Source: DATLLN01 sp963809205
Lineage (GTDB): Bacteria; Actinomycetota; Thermoleophilia; Gaiellales; JAICJC01
Length of the DNA stretch: 64,000 bases
Assembly (NCBI GenBank): GCA_963809205.1
Contig: CAWEIS010000028.1
Location: forward strand, 434,001 to 498,000
Direction: 5' to 3'
The notes beneath the pieces were generated by a model. It made no database searches. It saw only the letters and a program-made list of their open reading frames with translations, and was not told where the DNA came from. Position 1 is the first letter of the stretch, and each line of letters starts with the position of its first letter. A program made the position numbers and the translations under genes. Positions 7,113 to 17,634 of the stretch are shown here, in pieces.

Positions 7113-9806
7113 CTAGGCCTCCGTGCGCAAGGCGACCAGCTCGCTCAGCTCCTGGTCGGACAGCTCCGACAGCGCCGACTCGACGCCGCGGTCGACGATC
7201 TGCTCGGCGAGCCCGCGCTTGGCGTCGATCAGCTGGTCGATGCGCTCCTCGATCGTCCCCGCGCAGATCATCCGGTGCACCTGGACGACCCGCGTCTGGC
7301 CGATCCGGTGCGCGCGGTCGGACGCCTGGTCCTCGACCGCCGGGTTCCACCAGCGGTCGAAGTGGAAGACGTGGTTCGCCCGCGTCAGGTTGAGGCCGAG
7401 GCCGCCGGCCCGCAGCGACAGCACCAGCACCCGCGGCGTGCCGTCGTCGAGCTGGAAGCGGTCGACCACCTTCTCGCGGTCGGGGATCGGCGTCGACCCG
7501 TCCAGCAGGAGCCGCTCGATGCCGAGCGTGCGGTTCAGGTGGTCGGCCAGCAGCCGGCCCATCACAGCGTACTGGGTGAAGACCAGCGAGCTGTCGCCCT
7601 CGTCCACCGCCTCCGCCAGCATCTCGTCCAGCCGGTCGAGCTTGCCGGAGCGGCCGGATAGCGGGCCCGGCCGGCCGAGCGCGTGCACCGGGTGGTTGCA
7701 CACCTGCTTGAGCCGCGTGAGCAGCGCCAGCACGTGCCCGCGGCGCTCGATCCCGCTCGACGCGCGGACGTCGCTCAGCATCGCGTCGATCGTCGCTTGG
7801 TAGAGCGCGGCCTGCTCGACCGTCAGCGTGCAGTACTCGTTCGACTCCTGCCGCGGCGGCAGGTCGGGCAGGATGTCCGGATCGGTCTTGCGGCGGCGCA
7901 GGATGAACGGATGGGTGACCCGGCGCAGGCGCTCGGCGGCGAGCTCGTCGCCGCGCCGCTCGATCGGCGTCGCGTACACCCGGCGAAACGATGTGCGCGT
8001 GTCCAGCAGGCCGGGGTTCAGGAAGTGGATGATCGACCACAGCTCGTCCAGCCGGTTCTCGATGGGCGTGCCGGTGAGGGCGATCCGGTGCCGCGCGCGC
8101 AGAGCCCGGGCCGACTGGGCACCGCGGGTCAGCGGATTCTTCACCTGCTGGGCCTCGTCCAGCACCACCGTGCGCCACTCGGCCTCGCCCAGCAGGCGGC
8201 GGTCTCGCGGCAGCAGCGAATAGGAGGTGAGAACGACGTCGTAGCCCTCGAGCTGCTCGATGTTCCGCGTGCGATCGGGCCCGTGATGGATGACGACCGA
8301 CAGGTCGGGCGCGAACCGGTGGAGCTCGCGGCTCCAGTTCCCGAGCACGGACGCCGGGCAGACGATCAGCGCCGGCCCCTCTCCACCGTCGCTCCGGTCG
8401 AGCAGGTAGGCGATCAGCTGGACGGTCTTGCCCAGGCCCATGTCGTCGGCCAGCAGCGCGCCCAGGCCCAGCTCGCGCATACGCACCAGCCAGCCCAGCC
8501 CGACGCGCTGGTAGGGGCGGAGCACGCCGTGGAACCCCTCCCCGGGGTCTTGACCCTCCCGCATCGCCTCGTCCCGCACCTCGGCAGCCAGCCGCTCCAG
8601 CTCGGTGTCGGCCTCCTCGTCCACCTGCACCGCGAATCCGCGCACCTCGGCGGCGCCCGACAGCGTCGCGCCGAGTGCCGTTAGCGCCGGGATGCTCGAG
8701 CCGTGCAGGGCGAGCTGCGCGAGCTGCCGTGCGCGGCGGAGCGCCGTCGAGCCGAGCACCTTCCACTCGCCGCCGATCCGCACCAGCGGCTCGGTGGCCG
8801 CGGCCAGCGCCCGGAACTCGTCCGGCGAGATCGGCGTGCCGCCGAGCGCCGCCGACAGGTCGTAACGGACGACGCCGTCGAGCGACAGCGGCCCCCGCTC
8901 GAACGTCATCATCGCGGGGTCGAGCTCGAGGTCGGACTCCTCGGTCAGCGCCGGAGGCATCGTGACCGTCGCGCCGGAGTACGACAACGCGGCCGCGGCG
9001 CTGCGCAGCGTCGCCACCTCGTCCAGCGTCAGCAGCACCAGTCCCGAGCGGACGCGCGAGAGCGGCGGGAAGACGTGCGCGGCCCGCGGCAGCGCGGGCA
9101 GATCGGCCGGCCGCACGTGCAGCGGCCACAGCGCGTCGGGATCCGGCGGCAGCTCCAGCTCCAGCTCCAGCTGGGCGAGCCCGTCGCGCAGCGTCACGGC
9201 CGGCGCGACCGTGCCCAGGTCGGGCGCGACCACGCGCAGCGCGGGCTCGAGCACCGTCAGGTCGATCGAGTCGGGGTGGCTGTCGGCGGCGCTCAGCACC
9301 TTCGGCTCGCGGACGGCCGTGGCCAGCGCGCGCAGCGCGGCGCCGACGAACTCGTCCAGCGCGGTCTGCGCGCTCAGCGGCTCCGGCTCGTCGAGGGTCT
9401 CCAGCAGCGCCGCGTGGGCCAGCGGCGGGAACGCCGCCGAGAAGCGCGCCAGGTCAGGCGGCTCGCTGCCGTTGTTCGCGACCCGCTCCACCAGCCGCGC
9501 CGCCAGCCGCCACGCCCGCACCGAGCCGCTCTCGTCGCCGCCGTTCTGTCCCAGCAGGTAGGCGAGCGCGGGGAGCATCGGAAGACACCTCGTCTCGACC
9601 TCGCGCGCCGACGCTCCGACGCCGATCCGCAGGGGCAGCCGGCGCAGCGCGTGCGGCAGCCCGGCGCCGTCCAGCAGGTCGGCCCAGCCGCCCGGCGTCA
9701 GCGGACTCACGGAGTAGAACCCCATCAGCGGCTCCTCGGCTCCGCGAGGCACGAAGGTCAGCTCGAGCGGGGCCCGCCGGGACGTGGATGTCGACGGAAG
9801 GGACAA
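7113..9806 (-). CDS. SNF2-family DEAD/DEAH-box helicase
   Basis: A protein of about 897 residues with a long, poorly conserved N-terminal half (residues 1-440) and a C-terminal SNF2 motor. The motifs are DDMGLGKT (Walker A, near 453), VLDEAQQVKNP (Walker B) and the helicase-C segment SLRAGGLGLNLTRANHV, followed by DRAHRIGQTR. The TTG at 9806 is chosen as start because a perfect TAGGTT -10 box lies 7 bases upstream; the open frame runs 15 codons further. It acts on DNA or chromatin-like complexes, but its partners are unknown. It stops 7 bases from the convergent GntR gene. Confidence 0.88.
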   Translation of the reverse strand: MSLPSTSTSRRAPLELTFVPRGAEEPLMGFYSVSPLTPGGWADLLDGAGLPHALRRLPLRIGVGASAREVETRCLPMLPALAYLLGQNGGDESGSVRAWRLAARLVERVANNGSEPPDLARFSAAFPPLAHAALLETLDEPEPLSAQTALDEFVGAALRALATAVREPKVLSAADSHPDSIDLTVLEPALRVVAPDLGTVAPAVTLRDGLAQLELELELPPDPDALWPLHVRPADLPALPRAAHVFPPLSRVRSGLVLLTLDEVATLRSAAAALSYSGATVTMPPALTEESDLELDPAMMTFERGPLSLDGVVRYDLSAALGGTPISPDEFRALAAATEPLVRIGGEWKVLGSTALRRARQLAQLALHGSSIPALTALGATLSGAAEVRGFAVQVDEEADTELERLAAEVRDEAMREGQDPGEGFHGVLRPYQRVGLGWLVRMRELGLGALLADDMGLGKTVQLIAYLLDRSDGGEGPALIVCPASVLGNWSRELHRFAPDLSVVIHHGPDRTRNIEQLEGYDVVLTSYSLLPRDRRLLGEAEWRTVVLDEAQQVKNPLTRGAQSARALRARHRIALTGTPIENRLDELWSIIHFLNPGLLDTRTSFRRVYATPIERRGDELAAERLRRVTHPFILRRRKTDPDILPDLPPRQESNEYCTLTVEQAALYQATIDAMLSDVRASSGIERRGHVLALLTRLKQVCNHPVHALGRPGPLSGRSGKLDRLDEMLAEAVDEGDSSLVFTQYAVMGRLLADHLNRTLGIERLLLDGSTPIPDREKVVDRFQLDDGTPRVLVLSLRAGGLGLNLTRANHVFHFDRWWNPAVEDQASDRAHRIGQTRVVQVHRMICAGTIEERIDQLIDAKRGLAEQIVDRGVESALSELSDQELSELVALRTEA

Positions 9807-9813
9807 ACACTGA

Positions 9814-9819
9814 AACCTA
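9814..9819 (-). promoter_or_regulatory. -10 box TAGGTT for SNF2 gene
   Basis: Seven bases separate this box from a TTG codon at 9806, which supports that codon as a leaderless start. It is back to back with the promoter of the hydroxylase operon. Confidence 0.5.
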
Positions 9820-9858
9820 GCGGAGGATCGTCGATTTCCCGCCCGGTTCATCCCGTGC

Positions 9859-9864
9859 TAGGTT
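9859..9864 (+). promoter_or_regulatory. -10 box TAGGTT for molybdenum hydroxylase operon
   Basis: TAGGTT ends 8 bases before the GTG start at 9873. It is the same hexamer as the oppositely oriented box serving the helicase, 40 bases away. Confidence 0.5.
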
Positions 9865-9872
9865 GCCGCCCG

Positions 9873-10320
9873 GTGCAGGTGCGGGTGGACATCAACGGCG
9901 AGCGCCACGAGCGCGACGTCCCCGGCGAGCTGACGCTTGCCTCCCTGCTGCGCGACGACCTCGGGCTGACCGGCACGAAGGTCGCGTGCGGCGAGGGCAC
10001 GTGCGGCAGCTGCACGGTGCTGCTCGACGGCCGCGCCGTGTTGTCGTGTTTGACATTGGTCGCCGCGATCGACGGCTCCGACGTGCGCACCGTCGAGTCC
10101 GACGGCGAGCTGCTGACGGCGGCTGCGGCGGGCGTTCACGGCCAACGATGGCTTCCAGTGCGGCTTCTGCACGCCCGGCCAGCTGATGTCCGCGCTGGCG
10201 CTGCTGGAGACCACGCCGTCGCCGTCGCGCGAGCAGATCGTCGACGCGATGAGCGGCAACCTCTGCCGCTGCGGCGCGTACGAGGGCATCGTCGACGCCG
10301 TCACGGAGGCGGCCGGGTGA
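9873..10320 (+). CDS. Molybdenum hydroxylase, small [2Fe-2S] subunit
   Basis: About 148 residues. It carries the plant-ferredoxin-type cluster motif [15 protein letters not shown] and, after a frameshift near 10130, the second cluster motif [10 protein letters not shown] with [11 protein letters not shown]. It passes electrons from the molybdenum site to FAD in xanthine dehydrogenase-family enzymes. The GTG start follows a -10 box by 8 bases. The stop overlaps the large-subunit GTG (GTGA). The frameshift is probably a sequence error because both cluster domains are intact. Confidence 0.9.
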
Positions 10321-12561
10321 GCCCGCGGCTGATCAAGACCGAGGCGGTCGTCGAGGGGCGCGTCGAGGAACGGTGGACGCTCGTCGAGGACGACGCCACT
10401 CCGGAGTACGACGACGCGAACCCGCCCGCCGTGATCGGCACGCCGACGCCGCGCGTCACCGCCAAGGCCCGGCTCGATGGCAGCGCCCGGTACACGTCGG
10501 ACATCAAGCTTCCCGCGCAGCTCGAGGCGGCCGTCCTGCGCAGCCCCCACGCCAACGCCAAGCTGACGGCGATCGACGTCGAGGCCGCACGCGCCGTGCC
10601 CGGCGTCCGCTGCGTCGTCACCGCGGACGACGATCTTCCGGACTACGACGGCAGCACGCTGCTGACGGCGGAGCCCGGGTACGCCGGCGCAGCCGTCGCC
10701 GCGGTCGCGGCCGAGAGTGCCGAGGCGGCGGACGCCGCGCTGGTCGCGCTGGCGCCGCAGTGGGAGGAGCTCGGCTTCATCGTCGACATGGACGTCGCCG
10801 CCGACGCCCAGCACTTTCTCGAGGATCCGACCGAATACGAGCGCGGCGACGTCGACGCAGCCCTGGAGGGCGCGGCGCACGTCGTCGAGGCCGAGTACCG
10901 GGTACCCGCCCAGCTGCACAACAGCATGGAGCCCCACTGCGCCGTTGCCGAGTGGCGCGGCGAGGACCTGACGATCTGGAGCTCGACCCAGGCGATCTAC
11001 GAGGGCCGGGCGGAGCTGGCCCGGGCGTTCGGGATCCCGGCCGAGCGGGTGCGCGTGATTTGCGAGTTCATGGGCGGCGGGTTCGGGTCGAAGTTCGGCG
11101 TCGGCCCCGAGGGCATCCTCGCGGCGACGCTCGCCAAGCGCAGCCGGCACCCCGTCCGGCTGGTCTATTCACGTCGCGAGGAGAACCTGACGGCCGGGTA
11201 CCGGACCGAGGCCCGCGCCGAGCTGCGGGTGGGCGCCGACGCGGACGGCACGCTCCGCGGCATCGAGGCGTCGGTCGTAATGGGCCTGGGCAGCGACGGC
11301 TGGACGTACCCGATCCTCGAACCGATGAAGGCTGTCTACAAGTGCGACAACGTTCGCGGCTTCGTGCTTCCGGTCGCTCAGAACCTGGGGCCGACCGCCG
11401 CCTTCCGCGCGCCCGGCGTGGTGGAGGGCACCTTCATGCTCGAGACTCGCGCTCGACGAGCTCGCCGACGCACTGGGGATCGATCCGCTGGAGCTTCGCC
11501 GCACCAACTACGTCGAGGGCGATCAGCAGGCCGGCAGGCCGTACAGCTCGAAGAACCTGCTGGATTGCTACGACCGGGCCGCCGAGCTGGCCGGCTGGGC
11601 CGATCGCGACGGCCTCCGCTCGGAGGATCGCATTCGCCGCGGGATGGGGATGGCGACGCAGATCTGGTGGGGCGGTGGCGGGCCGCCCGCGTACGCCGAG
11701 GTGCGGCTCGGCCGCGACGCCCGTCCCATGCTCGAGATCGGCATGCAGGATCTGGGCACCGGCGTCACCACCGCCTGCGCGATGATCACCGCCGAGCGGC
11801 TCGGCGTCAGTCCTCAGGAGGTGCTCGTGCTGGCCGGCGACACGACGCGGGCCGGGCACGGCCCGGCGTCCGGCGGGTCGATGACGCTCGCGTCCGTCGC
11901 CCCCGCCGTCCGCGCAGCCGCCCACGACACCCGAGCGCAGCTGCTCGATCTGGCCGCCGACATGTTCGAGATCGCCGCCTCGGACCTCACGCTCGAGGAC
12001 GGCGAGATCCGCTCGGTCGACGGCACGCTGCGGCGGCCGATCACCGACCTCACCGGCAAGCTGGGCAACGCCTGGGTGACCGGGCGCGGGTCGCGCTCAC
12101 CCAACCCCGACGGCCTGAGCGTCAACACCTTCGGCTGCCAGATCGCCCAGGTCGCGGTCGACACGCACACCGGCGTCGCCCGGGTCGAGCGGATCGTCGC
12201 CGTGCACGACATCGGACGGGTCGTCAACCCGATGGGCGCCCGCAGCCAGGCGATGGGCGGCATCCTCCAGGGCATCGGCTACGCGCTGATGGAGGAGCGG
12301 GTGGTCGACCCGACCACCGGCACCGTCGTCAACGCGGGCTTCGAGGACTACAAGGTGCCGACGATCGCCGACCTGCCCGAGGTCGTGTGCGAGTTCGTCA
12401 ACCGGCCCGACCCCAACCTGGCGATGGGCATCAAGGGCCTCGGCGAGCCGCCGATCATCCCCACCGCCGGGGCGATCGGCAACGCGCTCGCCCACGCGCT
12501 GGGCGTGCGGCTGCGCGAGGCACCGTTCACCCCGCGGCGGATCCTGGAGGCGCTGTCGTGA
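10317..12561 (+). CDS. Molybdenum hydroxylase, large molybdopterin subunit
   Basis: About 748 residues of the xanthine dehydrogenase/aldehyde oxidase catalytic subunit, binding molybdopterin cytosine dinucleotide. The N-terminal a/b hammerhead domain includes [12 protein letters not shown]. Cofactor-domain blocks include [23 protein letters not shown] and, near the C-terminus, [20 protein letters not shown], which carries the catalytic Glu. A frameshift near 11450 joins the halves. The substrate is not predictable: carbon monoxide is unlikely because the CODH-specific VAYRCSFR loop is not seen, and an aldehyde or aromatic thioester is likelier. Confidence 0.9.
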
Positions 12562-13427
12562 GGTCGTTCGCCTACACGCGCCCGGGCACGGCCGACGAGG
12601 CGGCGGAGCTCCTGGCCGGCGATGCGCGGGCGATGGGCGGCGGCACCGACCTGCTCTCGCAGATCGACCGCGGCATCCGCCCGACCGCGACGATCGTCGA
12701 CCTTCGCGGGCTGAACATGGACGGCATCGAGACCGACGGCGACGGGCTGCGAATCGGCGCGACCACCACCGTGTCCGCGGTCGCGGCCGACGCGGGCGTC
12801 GCCGAGCGGTACGCGGCGCTGTCCACGGCGGCGCGCGCGGTCGCATCGCCGCAGCTGCGCGAGATGGGCACCGTCGGCGGCAACCTCTGCCAGCAGCCGC
12901 GGTGCTGGTACTTCCGGCATCCCGACCTGACGTGCTGGCTGCGCGGCGGCGACACCTGCTACGCGCAGATCGGCGACCACCGCAAGCACGGCCTCGAGGA
13001 GGGCGACTGCATCTCGGTCGCCCCGTCCGACCTGGCGGCGGCGCTGCTCGCGCTGGACGCCCGGGTGACCACGAACCGGCGCGAGGCGTTCCCGCTGGCG
13101 GAGCTCTACCGACGGCCGACCGACGACCGCCGGGTGACCGTCGACGTCGAGCAGGGCGAGTTCCTGACCGCCGTCACGCTGCCGGCGCCACCCGATGCCA
13201 GCGCCTACGCCCGGGCCGGCGAGCGCGCCGCCTGGAGCTTCGCCCTGACGGGTGTCGCCGCCGCCCGGTTCGGATCGGAGATCCGACTGGCGGCGATCGG
13301 CATCAGCAACACGCCGCGGCTGCTCGACCCTGCGGATCCGCTGGACGGCCTACCGGGCCACGAGATGTCGCGCTGGAAGCGGCGGCTGCTCGAGAGCCTG
13401 GTCGAGGACGCCGTCGCCGCGCTCTGA
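12558..13427 (+). CDS. Molybdenum hydroxylase, FAD subunit with four-Cys insert
   Basis: A 289-residue FAD-binding subunit with the pyrophosphate loop AMGGGTDLLSQI and the block REMGTVGGNLCQQPRCWYFR. Between about residues 113 and 155 is an insert with Cys in PRCWYFR, LTCWLRG, DTCYAQ and GDCISVAPSD. Comparable inserts in PaoB (YagS) and the HcrB subunit of 4-hydroxybenzoyl-CoA reductase bind an extra [4Fe-4S] cluster, and the spacing here fits that. The GTG start overlaps the large-subunit stop. The order Fe-S, Mo, FAD differs from the cox order. Confidence 0.9.
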   Translation: MRSFAYTRPGTADEAAELLAGDARAMGGGTDLLSQIDRGIRPTATIVDLRGLNMDGIETDGDGLRIGATTTVSAVAADAGVAERYAALSTAARAVASPQLREMGTVGGNLCQQPRCWYFRHPDLTCWLRGGDTCYAQIGDHRKHGLEEGDCISVAPSDLAAALLALDARVTTNRREAFPLAELYRRPTDDRRVTVDVEQGEFLTAVTLPAPPDASAYARAGERAAWSFALTGVAAARFGSEIRLAAIGISNTPRLLDPADPLDGLPGHEMSRWKRRLLESLVEDAVAAL

Positions 13428-13428
13428 G

Positions 13429-13902
13429 ATGCCGCTGCGCATCGAGCCGATGACGCCCGAGCTGGCGAAGGCTGTCGTCACCTGGCGCCATCCGCCGCCG
13501 TATGACACGTACGACGTGACGCTCGAGGAACGCGAGAATCTGCTGAACCCCGGCTACCGCTACCACGCGGTGCTGGAGGACGGCGAGCTGATCGGTTACT
13601 GCTGCTTCGGCGAGGACGCGCAGGTGCGCGGCGGGACGTACGGCGAGGGCGAGCTGGAGGTCGGCTGGGGCATGCGCCCCGACCTGATGGGGCAGGGCCG
13701 CGGCCGCGAGTTCGCCGCGGCCATCCTCGAGTACGCCGAGCGGACGTATGAGCCGCAGGCGCTGGGGCTGACGATCGCCGAGTTCAACGGCCGCTCGCAG
13801 GCGGTGGCCGAGCGCCAAGGGTTCACGCTCGACGGGCCGCGCTTCACCGGGCCGGACGGGATGGTGTTCCGGCGGTATCTGCGGCCGGTCACGGCGACCT
13901 GA
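13429..13902 (+). CDS. GNAT-family N-acetyltransferase
   Basis: A 157-residue single-domain acetyltransferase. The acetyl-CoA loop region reads VGWGMRPDLMGQGRGREF, with the later strand AEFNGRSQAVAERQGF typical of the RimJ/RimL-like branch. It starts one base after the hydroxylase FAD-subunit stop, so it is probably the last gene of that operon. It overlaps the convergent phosphoesterase gene by 14 bases. Its substrate cannot be inferred. Confidence 0.88.
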   Translation: MPLRIEPMTPELAKAVVTWRHPPPYDTYDVTLEERENLLNPGYRYHAVLEDGELIGYCCFGEDAQVRGGTYGEGELEVGWGMRPDLMGQGRGREFAAAILEYAERTYEPQALGLTIAEFNGRSQAVAERQGFTLDGPRFTGPDGMVFRRYLRPVTAT

Positions 13903-14374
13903 GCGCCGCGTCGAACCTCCCGTCCTCGACCACCAGCCGCGCGACCGTCGGCTCGAGCGCGCGGCGCTTCCAGGTGGGGCTGCCGGGACTGAGCAGCGCG
14001 ACCTCCTGACCGCGCTCGAACAGCGGTTGGTGCGAGCGCCCGAAGAGCACCAGGTCGGCGTCGGGGAAGCGGCGGCGCATGCGCGCCTCGCGGCCCTTCG
14101 TCAGCCCCGAGTCGTGCACCATCGCGATCCGCACGCCGGCCACCCCCAGGTGGAGCTGCTCGGGCGCGCCCCAGGCCGCCACGTCCCAGCCGTCGCAGTT
14201 GCCCATCACCGCCCGCAGCGGCGCGTAGGCCACGAGCTCGGCGAGCACGTCAGGCGAGGTGGCGTCCCCGGTGTGCAGGATCTGCTCGGCCCACTCCAGG
14301 TGCGGCACGATCCAGTCCGGCAGCGTCGGCGCGAAGTCGGGGACGTGCGTGTCCCCGATCGCGAGGATGTTCAC
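13889..14374 (-). CDS. Metallophosphoesterase, YfcE/MJ0936 type
   Basis: A 161-residue calcineurin-like phosphoesterase. The dinuclear metal motifs are GDTHVPD (D-x-H), [10 protein letters not shown] (GD), GNCDGWD (GNxD) and MVHDSG, with FGRSHQP (GxxH) near the C-terminus. Family members hydrolyse phosphodiesters such as cyclic nucleotides or bis(pNPP) in vitro. The GTG start overlaps the ilvD stop, so it is co-transcribed downstream of ilvD. Confidence 0.88.
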   Translation of the reverse strand: MNILAIGDTHVPDFAPTLPDWIVPHLEWAEQILHTGDATSPDVLAELVAYAPLRAVMGNCDGWDVAAWGAPEQLHLGVAGVRIAMVHDSGLTKGREARMRRRFPDADLVLFGRSHQPLFERGQEVALLSPGSPTWKRRALEPTVARLVVEDGRFDAALRSP

Positions 14375-16068
14375 CGCGGCAGCGTGACGGCGCCCTCGCT
14401 GGCCGACGTCACCTGCGCGGCGTACTTCGCCAGCACTCCGCGCGTGTAGCGCGGCGGCCGCGCCGTCCACCCCTGGAGGCGCGCCTGGATCTCGTCGTCC
14501 GAGAGCTTGATGCGCAGCTCGCGCGCCTCGATGTCGAACTCGATGATGTCGCCGTCCTGGACTATGGCGATCGGGCCGCCGTGCGCCGCCTCCGGCGTGA
14601 CGTGCCCGGCCATCAGGCCGTGCGTGGCGCCGGAGAACCGCCCGTCGGTGAGCAGCGCAACGTCCTCGCCCAGCCCCTCGCCGACGATCGCCGCGGTGAC
14701 GTGTAGCATCTCGCGCATGCCCGGGCCGCCGGCCGGGCCCTCGTAGCGGATGACGATCACGTCTCCGGCCCTGAGCGTCCGCGCCTTGACCGCCGCGAAG
14801 CACTCCTCCTCGGAGTCGAACACACGCGCCGGCCCGCTGTGAGACAGCCGCTCGTGGCCGGCCAGCTTGACGACGCAGCCGTCCGGCGAGAGGTTGCCGC
14901 GGAGGATGGCCAGGCCGCCGGTCGCCTTCAGCGGCTCGTCGATCGAGACCACCACCGGCTGCTGCGGCGTCTCCACCGCCTCGTCGGCGATCTCGCCCAG
15001 CGTCCGGCCGTCGACGTTCGGCGCCCCGACGTGCACGAGGTCGCGGCGGGCCAGCTCGCGGGCCACCAGCGCAACGCCGCCCGCGTCGAACATGTCGACG
15101 GCGACGAAGCGTCCGCCCGGCTTGAGGTCGGCGACGATCGGCGTCCGCCCGGCGATCGAGTCGAAGTCGTCGATCGAGAACGGGATGTCCAGCTCGCGCG
15201 CGATCGCCAGCAGGTGGAGCACGCCGTTGGTCGAGCCGCCGCTCGCGGCGACCGCCGCCGCGGCGTTCTCCAGCGCATCCCGCGTGATGATCTGCGAGGG
15301 CCGCACGTCGTCGCGCACCAGCCGCATGACCATCTGGCCGCACTCCTCGGCTGCGTCGCCCTTGCCCCGGTTGATCGCCGGGATCCCGTTCATCCCGGCC
15401 GGGCTGATGCCCAGGAAGTCGAGGGCCATCGACATCGTGTTGGCGGTGTACTGGCCGCCGCACGCACCCGCCGCGGGGCAGGCTGCGGACTCGATCTCGT
15501 GGAGCTCCTCGGCGTCGATCTTGTCCGCGGCGTAGGCGCCGACCGCCTCGAAGACGTCCTGGATCGTGATGTCGCGACCGCGGAACGTGCCCGGAGCGAT
15601 CGTCCCGTTGTAGAGCACCAGCCCCGGCAGGTCGAGGCGGGCCAGCGCCATGGCGGCCGCCGGGATCGTCTTGTCGCAGCCGACCAGGCAGACCAGCCCG
15701 TCGAACAGGTGCCCGCGGGCGACCAGCTCGATCGAGTCGGCGATCACCTCGCGGCTGACCAGCGACGCGCGCATGCCCTCGGTGCCCATCGAGACACCGT
15801 CGGACACGGACACCGTGTTGAACTCCATCGGCGTGCCGCCGGCGGCGCGGATGCCGGCCTTGACCCGCTGCGCCAGCTCGCGCTGGTTGAAGTTGCAGGG
15901 CATGGTCTCGATCCACGTCGTGGCGACGCCGACGATCGGCCGCGCCAGGTCATCGTCAGTGAAGCCGATCGCCTTGAGCATCGCCCGTGCCGGCGCGCGG
16001 TCGGGCCCATCGGTGAGCGCTGCGCTGTGTCGCTTGGCCGGATCGCTCGGCCGGTCGTACGGGTTCAC
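14371..16068 (-). CDS. ilvD: Dihydroxy-acid dehydratase
   Basis: A 565-residue IlvD, which dehydrates 2,3-dihydroxy-isovalerate and -methylvalerate in valine and isoleucine synthesis. The Fe-S cluster cysteines are in [17 protein letters not shown] and [16 protein letters not shown]. Other family blocks are [11 protein letters not shown] and [12 protein letters not shown]. Length and motifs are complete, with no frameshift. The GTG start overlaps the stop of the small upstream gene. No other branched-chain biosynthesis gene is in view. Confidence 0.96.
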   Translation of the reverse strand: MNPYDRPSDPAKRHSAALTDGPDRAPARAMLKAIGFTDDDLARPIVGVATTWIETMPCNFNQRELAQRVKAGIRAAGGTPMEFNTVSVSDGVSMGTEGMRASLVSREVIADSIELVARGHLFDGLVCLVGCDKTIPAAAMALARLDLPGLVLYNGTIAPGTFRGRDITIQDVFEAVGAYAADKIDAEELHEIESAACPAAGACGGQYTANTMSMALDFLGISPAGMNGIPAINRGKGDAAEECGQMVMRLVRDDVRPSQIITRDALENAAAAVAASGGSTNGVLHLLAIARELDIPFSIDDFDSIAGRTPIVADLKPGGRFVAVDMFDAGGVALVARELARRDLVHVGAPNVDGRTLGEIADEAVETPQQPVVVSIDEPLKATGGLAILRGNLSPDGCVVKLAGHERLSHSGPARVFDSEEECFAAVKARTLRAGDVIVIRYEGPAGGPGMREMLHVTAAIVGEGLGEDVALLTDGRFSGATHGLMAGHVTPEAAHGGPIAIVQDGDIIEFDIEARELRIKLSDDEIQARLQGWTARPPRYTRGVLAKYAAQVTSASEGAVTLPR

Positions 16069-16289
16069 TGGCTCACGACCTTGACGCCCCACGCGGCGCC
16101 GGACGTGAACAGCTGCTCGGCGTCCACCTCGTCGGCCCAGCCGATGAAGTGCTGTTTCGGCTCGTCGGCGGTGCTGCCCCAGACGGCACGCCGCGCCTCC
16201 TGCTGCTCGCTCACCGCCAGGTGGTCGCCGCGCTCGCGGGCGGCCTCGGCCTCCTCGGCCGCCGGCCCCTCTGCGTACCCCTTGCCCAT
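16065..16289 (-). CDS. Small acidic hypothetical protein upstream of ilvD
   Basis: Seventy-four residues, charged at the N-terminus ([20 protein letters not shown]) and ending [28 protein letters not shown]. No domain is recognised. It is considered real because it has a TAAACT box 6 bases before its ATG and its TGA overlaps the ilvD start (GTGA), making it the leader gene of the ilvD operon. Confidence 0.6.
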   Translation of the reverse strand: MGKGYAEGPAAEEAEAARERGDHLAVSEQQEARRAVWGSTADEPKQHFIGWADEVDAEQLFTSGAAWGVKVVSQ

Positions 16290-16295
16290 GCGGCC

Positions 16296-16301
16296 AGTTT
16301 A
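16296..16301 (-). promoter_or_regulatory. -10 box TAAACT of the ilvD operon
   Basis: Six bases separate TAAACT from the ATG at 16289. The box overlaps the stop codon of the upstream EamA gene, so the ilvD unit can be transcribed independently of it. Confidence 0.5.
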
Positions 16302-17213
16302 CCGGCCGCGCACCGGGACGGCCCGGGGAAGCGACCGCCCGATCCCGAACTGCGCAAGCGCCACGCCGGCGATCACCAGCAGCCCGCCGAGCAGCAGCCA
16401 GGCGGTGATCTCCTCGCCCAGCGCCGCCGCGCCGACGATCACCGCGAACACCGGCACGAGGTAGATGTAGGCGACCGCGCGGGAGGCGTCCAGGTGGCCG
16501 AGCGCGGCCGTCCACGCGACGTAGGCGAACAGGGTGCACACCACCCGAGGTACAGGATCAGCGTCCAGTCCCAGGCGTCCAGTGACCCCGCTGTGGAGAA
16601 CACGTCGTGGGAGGTCAGCGGCAGCAGCGCGGCCGTGCCGATCAGCGATGCGGCGGCGCTGACGCCGAGCGGGCTGTGCCGGGTGAGCAGCGGCTTGGTG
16701 ATCACGTTGAACAGCGCGAACGCCAGCGGCGCGCCGAGCACGATCAATGGGCCCTTGGCGTTGTCGAACGAGATCTCCTGTCCCGAGCCAAGCAGCACGA
16801 CCATCACCATGCCCGCGAACGCGATCGCCAGGCCGACGGCGCGCGTCGCGGAGAACCGCTCCAAGCCCGAGGGCGCAGGCCAGCGCCAGGGTGATGCCGG
16901 GCGCCGTGCCCACGATCACCGCCGCGGTGCCCGACGAGGTGTACCGCTCCCCAACGTTCAGGGCCAGGTGGTAGGTGAAGACGACCATCATGCCGGCGGC
17001 CGCCAGGCGCGCCAGGTCGCGGCGCGTGAACCCGCGGACGCCGCCCGAGAGGTGCAGGCAGAGGGCGAACCCCGGCGCGGCCACCAGGTACCGGGCGACC
17101 GCGATGTCCGGCCCGGTCAGCCCGGCGCCCAGCAGGTGCTTGATCGCTGCGAACGATCCGCCCCACAGGAGCACCACGGTGAACAGCGTCAGATGTGCGC
17201 GGGTCGGGTTCAT
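16299..17213 (-). CDS. EamA/DMT-family membrane transporter
   Basis: About 304 residues with ten hydrophobic segments, in two EamA repeats. The first helix [19 protein letters not shown] carries the typical WGGSF motif. The last segments are [20 protein letters not shown] and [18 protein letters not shown]. Frameshifts near 16865 and 16555 divide it into three frames, with every helix preserved. Family members export metabolites or drugs; the substrate here is unknown. Confidence 0.82.
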   Translation of the reverse strand: MNPTRAHLTLFTVVLLWGGSFAAIKHLLGAGLTGPDIAVARYLVAAPGFALCLHLSGGVRGFTRRDLARLAAAGMMVVFTYHLALNVGERYTSSGTAAVIVGTAPGITLALACALGLGAVLRDARRRPGDRVRGHGDGRAAWLGTGDLVRQRQGPIDRARRAAGVRAVQRDHQAAAHPAQPARRQRRRIADRHGRAAAADLPRRVLHSGVTGRLGLDADPVPRVVCTLFAYVAWTAALGHLDASRAVAYIYLVPVFAVIVGAAALGEEITAWLLLGGLLVIAGVALAQFGIGRSLPRAVPVRGR

Positions 17214-17235
17214 GGTTCTGAGAGACTGCGCGGGC

Positions 17236-17634
17236 ATGCCCTATACGAAACGTATCGAGATCCGCTGGCGTGATATGGACGGCTTCGGGCACGTCAACAA
17301 CGCCGTGTACCTGACGTACCTCGAGGAGGCCCGGGACGAGTTCTACACGCAGCTGCTGGGCCACGACACCGTCGGCCGGATGGTCGCCCGGCGCGTCGAG
17401 ATCGACTTTCTCAGCGGCCTCGTCCAGGACGACGACGAGGTCGACGTGGAGCTCGAGGTGACCCGCATCGGCGGCTCCAGCGTGACCACCAGCGAGCGCC
17501 TGATCGCCGTCTCGGACGGCCGAGTCGCCGCGCGGTCGGAGACGGTGATGGTGCACACGGACGACGACCGCGCAAATGCCGCGCCGTTGCCCGAGGAGGC
17601 ACGACGGCTGCTCGAGGGGGTCGCGGCGGCATGA
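17236..17634 (+). CDS. Acyl-CoA thioesterase, 4HBT/YbgC hotdog family
   Basis: A 132-residue hotdog-fold protein. The family signature YTKRIEIRWRDMDGFGHVNNAVYLTYLEEAR contains the catalytic Asp in DMDGFGHVNN. The stop overlaps the ATG of the cupin gene (ATGA). It lies 22 bases from, and divergent to, the EamA gene. Likely activity is hydrolysis of short or aromatic acyl-CoA thioesters. Confidence 0.9.
   Translation: MPYTKRIEIRWRDMDGFGHVNNAVYLTYLEEARDEFYTQLLGHDTVGRMVARRVEIDFLSGLVQDDDEVDVELEVTRIGGSSVTTSERLIAVSDGRVAARSETVMVHTDDDRANAAPLPEEARRLLEGVAAA

Noticed and set aside
8703..13427. A single 1574-residue plus-strand open frame
   Set aside because: Its first 390 residues are antisense to the SNF2 helicase; the rest is the fused reading of the three hydroxylase subunits, whose own starts, stops and overlaps are clear.
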